From Microbacterium sp. W4I4 (GTDB lineage Bacteria > Actinomycetota > Actinomycetes > Actinomycetales > Microbacteriaceae), in NCBI RefSeq assembly GCF_030816235.1, contig NZ_JAUSXT010000001.1, positions 2,976,001 through 3,040,000 of the forward strand: 64,000 nt of DNA, given 5' to 3'. Below, one piece after another: positions 61,456 through 64,000 of the stretch. The notes below the pieces were generated by a model that searched no databases, was not told the origin of the DNA, and saw nothing but the letters and a program-made list of their open reading frames with translations. Each line of letters opens with the position of its first letter. Within the stretch, counting starts at the first letter, position 1. The position numbers and the translations under genes were made by a program.

Positions 61456-61881
61456 TCAGCCGGCCAGGTGCATCCTCTGCATGATCATGTCCCGCATCGC
61501 GGCGTCGGGTTGAGCGATCGACATGATGTTGCCCTCGCTGTCGCTGAACCACGCGGCACGCTCGTCGCCCAGTTCCGCGATTCCGTCGACGGTCTTGAGC
61601 CCCGGCATGTCGTAGTCATGGAAGACCACCCCGTGCGTGCGCAGCGCTGTGGCGTCGCGGTCGAGATTGTCGGTCACGAAGTTGAACGCCGTGTTCTGTG
61701 CAGTGCCGGCGAAATCGGTCTTGTACACGAGCACCACACAGCCGCTGACGTCGTAGAACAGGTTGCCGCTCTCGGCTTCGGTGTGGATCGGGTCACGACC
61801 GAGGACGTCGTGCCACCACTTCTTCGCGCGGTCGAGATCCGTTGCAGGAAGAACGGCCGTCGCCATCAGTTTTTCGAACAT
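61456..61881 (-). CDS. VOC family (glyoxalase/bleomycin resistance fold) protein
   Basis: A 141-residue protein with paired beta-alpha-beta-beta-beta units: MATAVLPATDLDRAKKWWHD, then GCVVLVYKTDFAGTAQNTAF and AAWFSDSEGNIMSIAQPD. The second half ends with the GNI-like metal-site strand of the family. Members include glyoxalases, dioxygenases and binding proteins; the role here is unknown. Monocistronic by appearance. The 182-base gap between it and the next gene shows nothing recognisable. Confidence 0.85.
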   Translation of the reverse strand: MFEKLMATAVLPATDLDRAKKWWHDVLGRDPIHTEAESGNLFYDVSGCVVLVYKTDFAGTAQNTAFNFVTDNLDRDATALRTHGVVFHDYDMPGLKTVDGIAELGDERAAWFSDSEGNIMSIAQPDAAMRDMIMQRMHLAG

Positions 61882-62063
61882 GTTGAGCCTCAGCTCTGGG
61901 GGTTGTCATCCTCGCGTCGGCCCAGCACAACGCCACGCCGCTCAGGCGCGCGGATGAGGTCCCTGCGCTGAGTGTAACTCCGCACTCGTCGCGTCGGAAG
62001 GGGTTGTGCCCGAAGCCTGCGTCGACCGTTCTGGACTGTTCGGGCCGGCGTCGAGCGGATGCC

Positions 62064-62594
62064 TCACGCCAGCCGCTTCACGTGCCGGCGCTCGCGCAGC
62101 ACCAGCCCCGGGCGTCGGTCGACCTTCTCGCCGCCGTCGGATGCCCAGCCGTGCCGCTCGTAGAACGCGGCGGCGCGGTCGTTGCCCTCCAGCACCCACA
62201 GGTACGCGACAGCGTGGCCCTCGGCGCGCAGCGCATCTTCGACGGCGCCGATCAGGAGGTGACCCACGCCGCGCGACCACGCCGAAGGATGCGCGTAGAT
62301 GCCCCACAGTTCGCCGCTGCCCACGGCATCCTCATCCCTGGCGGCACCGTAGCCGGCCCAGCCGACGATCTCGCCGTCGCGCTCGACCACCAGGGTGCGG
62401 GAGCTGCGCTCGGAATCCGCCATGAACCGCGCCCAGTTCGCCTCTCGCTCGGCGATCGACAGGTTGTCGAGCACGTCCTGCGGCATCAGGCCGCGGTAGG
62501 CCTCCTGCCATGACCGCACGTGCACGACCGCCAGTCCATGGGCGTCTTCCACCGTGGCGTTGCGGATCAGCATCCGCTCGCCGTCGTCAGGCAT
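62064..62594 (-). CDS. GNAT family N-acetyltransferase
   Basis: A 176-residue acetyltransferase with MLIRNATVEDAHGLAVVHVR, the EYLWGIYAHPSAWSRGVGHL-like acetyl-CoA loop (SAWSRGVGHL) and LEGNDRAAAFYERHGWASDG. It resembles the protein encoded at 25177 in outline (both have a WQE/WHE-YRGL/YDHL opening and PR/DRA-FY ending) and may be a distant paralogue. The acceptor is unknown. It is 4 bases after galE on the same strand. Confidence 0.87.
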   Translation of the reverse strand: MPDDGERMLIRNATVEDAHGLAVVHVRSWQEAYRGLMPQDVLDNLSIAEREANWARFMADSERSSRTLVVERDGEIVGWAGYGAARDEDAVGSGELWGIYAHPSAWSRGVGHLLIGAVEDALRAEGHAVAYLWVLEGNDRAAAFYERHGWASDGGEKVDRRPGLVLRERRHVKRLA

Positions 62595-62598
62595 CCGC

Positions 62599-63576
62599 TC
62601 AGCCCGCGTTGCGCCGGGCCTCCCAGCCCGAGCGCACCATCTCGTCGACCGTGTGGCGCATGGTCCAGTCCAGGTCGCGCGCGGCGAGGGTGCCCGCCGC
62701 GACGATCCGGTCGGGGTCGCCCGCGCGGCGCGGTGCGATGGTCGGCTCGAAGTCGATGCCGGTGACGCGCACCATGGCGTCCATGATCTGCTTCACGCTC
62801 AGTCCCTCGCCGGAGCCGAGGTTGTACGCGGGCTCGATGGGCTCGCCGGCCGCGAGGCGCTTCGCGGCCTCGACGTGTGCCGCGGCGATGTCACCGACGT
62901 GCACGTAGTCGCGCACGTTGGTGCCGTCGGGGGTGGCGTAGTCGTCGCCGTTGATGCGCGGCGTCTCGCCGGCCAGCAGCGCCTCGAACACGATCGGGAA
63001 GAGGTTGTGCGGGCTGACGTCGTAGACCGACGGGTCGGCGGAGCCCACGACGTTGAAGTAGCGCAGCGAGGTGTGACGAAGGGGAGTCTCGGATGCCGCG
63101 GTCGCGACGGCCTCGTCGCGCAGCAGCCACTCGCCGATCAGCTTGGACTCGCCGTACGGGCTCGCCGGGTTCTTGGCGGTGTCCTCGGTGACGAGGTCGA
63201 CGTCGGGGGTGCCGAAGACGGCGGCGCTGGAGGAGAAGACGATGTTGGCGACGTCAGCGGCCTGCATGGCCTCGAGGATCACCCGGGTGCCCTCGACGTT
63301 CTGCGCATAGGTGTGCAGCGGTCGCTGCACCGAGACACCGGCGTACTTGAACCCGGCCACGTGGATCACGCCCTCCACGGCATGCTCGCGCAGAGTGCTC
63401 TCGACGAGCTCGCGATCGAGGATGCTGCCCTCGACGAGCGTCACGTCCCCCGGCACGAAGGACGGGCGCCCGCTGGAGAGGTCGTCCAGCACGACCGGGG
63501 TCAGCCCCGCGGCTGCCAGGGCTCGCACCACGTGCGCTCCGATGTAGCCGGCACCGCCGGTGACAAGCCAGGACAT
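62599..63576 (-). CDS. galE: UDP-glucose 4-epimerase
   Basis: A 325-residue extended SDR. It opens MSWLVTGGAGYIGAHVVRAL (NAD-binding TGGAGYIG), with FSSSAAVFGTP, the catalytic YGESK and the GDDYATPDGTNVRDYVHVGD block found in GalE proteins. It interconverts UDP-glucose and UDP-galactose in the Leloir pathway. ATG 63576 follows AAGGAG; the longer open frame covers the intergenic repeats and is rejected. galK lies just upstream on the same strand. Confidence 0.93.
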   Translation of the reverse strand: MSWLVTGGAGYIGAHVVRALAAAGLTPVVLDDLSSGRPSFVPGDVTLVEGSILDRELVESTLREHAVEGVIHVAGFKYAGVSVQRPLHTYAQNVEGTRVILEAMQAADVANIVFSSSAAVFGTPDVDLVTEDTAKNPASPYGESKLIGEWLLRDEAVATAASETPLRHTSLRYFNVVGSADPSVYDVSPHNLFPIVFEALLAGETPRINGDDYATPDGTNVRDYVHVGDIAAAHVEAAKRLAAGEPIEPAYNLGSGEGLSVKQIMDAMVRVTGIDFEPTIAPRRAGDPDRIVAAGTLAARDLDWTMRHTVDEMVRSGWEARRNAG

Positions 63577-63623
63577 GGGACTCCTTCCGCTGCGCTCTTG
63601 CGCAGTGTTCATTCTGTCAACGT

Positions 63624-63687
63624 CGGGCGGCCATGTGTGCCACATGGTCGGTTCGGCGGGCTCTCGGGCGGCCATGTGTGCCACATG
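63624..63687. repeat. Two 23-bp direct repeats between galK and galE
   Basis: CGGGCGGCCATGTGTGCCAC plus ATG occurs at 63624-63646 and again at 63665-63687. Each unit includes CATGTG-TGC-CACATG, a small hairpin or operator-like palindrome. They lie 48 to 111 bases before the galE start and could be a paired binding site or an intergenic processing element. Confidence 0.6.
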
Positions 63688-63735
63688 ACCGCTCAGGCGT
63701 CGCAGGCTCGGGCGTCGCAGGCCTCGCGTCACGGG

Positions 63736-64000
63736 TCAGGCGTCCCGGCGCGGACCCGCCGATGGGGAGACCGGGAAGATGTGCGGGGCGGTGAAGCCGG
63801 CATCCGCGAACGCCCGCTCGACGGCATCCGTCACCCGCTCGACGGCGTCGTGCTCGACCAGCGCGATCGCCGAGCCGCCGAAGCCGCCGCCGGTCATCCG
63901 GGCGCCGATCGCGCCCGCGGCCAGCGCGGTGTCGACGGCGACGTCGAGTTCGACCGCCGAGATCTCGAAGTCGTCGCGCATCGACGCGTGCGAGGCCACC
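63736..64000 (-). CDS. galK: Galactokinase, C-terminal end
   Basis: The last 87 codons of a GHMP kinase are in the window; the gene continues past 64000. The motif ARMTGGGFGGSAIALVE is the third GHMP motif that closes the ATP/sugar site, and ISAVELDVAVDTALAAGAIG fits galactokinase. With galE next to it, phosphorylation of galactose is the clear role. Confidence 0.88.
   Translation of the reverse strand, partial: VASHASMRDDFEISAVELDVAVDTALAAGAIGARMTGGGFGGSAIALVEHDAVERVTDAVERAFADAGFTAPHIFPVSPSAGPRRDA

Noticed and set aside
1..64000. tRNA and rRNA genes
   Set aside because: I saw no convincing cloverleaf or rRNA signature on either strand, though this was judged by eye only.

Overview
The window is chromosomal DNA from a high-GC Gram-positive bacterium. 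It most resembles Microbacterium or another Microbacteriaceae genus: strong GC bias at third codon positions, many GTG starts, frequent ATGA/GTGA/TGATG stop-start overlaps, and typical actinobacterial gene families (branched-chain-type ABC importers, fused PutA, BCCT transporter, EtfBA). The genus is inferred from style and gene content only. I saw no rRNA, tRNA, CRISPR array, integrase or insertion sequence. No stretch longer than about 260 bases lacks a gene.

Region 1 (1-18396) is a catabolic island for a CoA-activated organic acid. After the tail of an old-yellow-enzyme gene come a TetR repressor and a co-directional operon: acyl-CoA synthetase, biotin carboxylase/BCCP subunit, CitE-like lyase (frameshifted), MaoC hydratase, acyl-CoA dehydrogenase, SDR and EamA transporter. 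A branched-chain-type ABC importer, a metallo-beta-lactamase-fold hydrolase, a second MaoC protein, the carboxyltransferase partner and two EthD-domain proteins follow. Three intergenic regions carry the same 20-bp inverted repeat, which ties the island into one probable TetR regulon. The enzyme set fits an isovaleryl/3-methylcrotonyl-CoA type route (activate, dehydrogenate, carboxylate, hydrate, cleave), but the true substrate is not known.

Region 2 (18481-25085) is a redox block: etfB, etfA, a di-heme-type cytochrome b membrane protein with a repeat-rich disordered N-terminus, then pntA and pntB. It looks like an electron outlet for flavoprotein dehydrogenases next to an NAD(P) transhydrogenase.

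Region 3 (25096-34790) has a GNAT acetyltransferase, a hot-dog thioesterase and a DUF4190 membrane protein. Then comes a LacI-controlled cassette: 2H phosphoesterase, ABC importer of the iron/aminoethylphosphonate type, and a secreted glycerophosphodiester phosphodiesterase with a carbohydrate-binding-like tail. Two operators lie in the divergent promoter region. A broken piece of a DUF4190 gene sits at the far end of the cassette.

Region 4 (34790-64000) is mixed housekeeping: membrane and exported proteins of unknown role, two PutA paralogues (one with a divergent LysR regulator), an XRE/membrane protein pair, dimethylargininase, BCCT transporter, membrane molybdoenzyme, MFS pump with MarR, CutC, a frameshifted alpha/beta hydrolase, lipoate ligase, an orphan DNA methyltransferase, carboxylesterase, VOC and GNAT proteins, galE and the end of galK.
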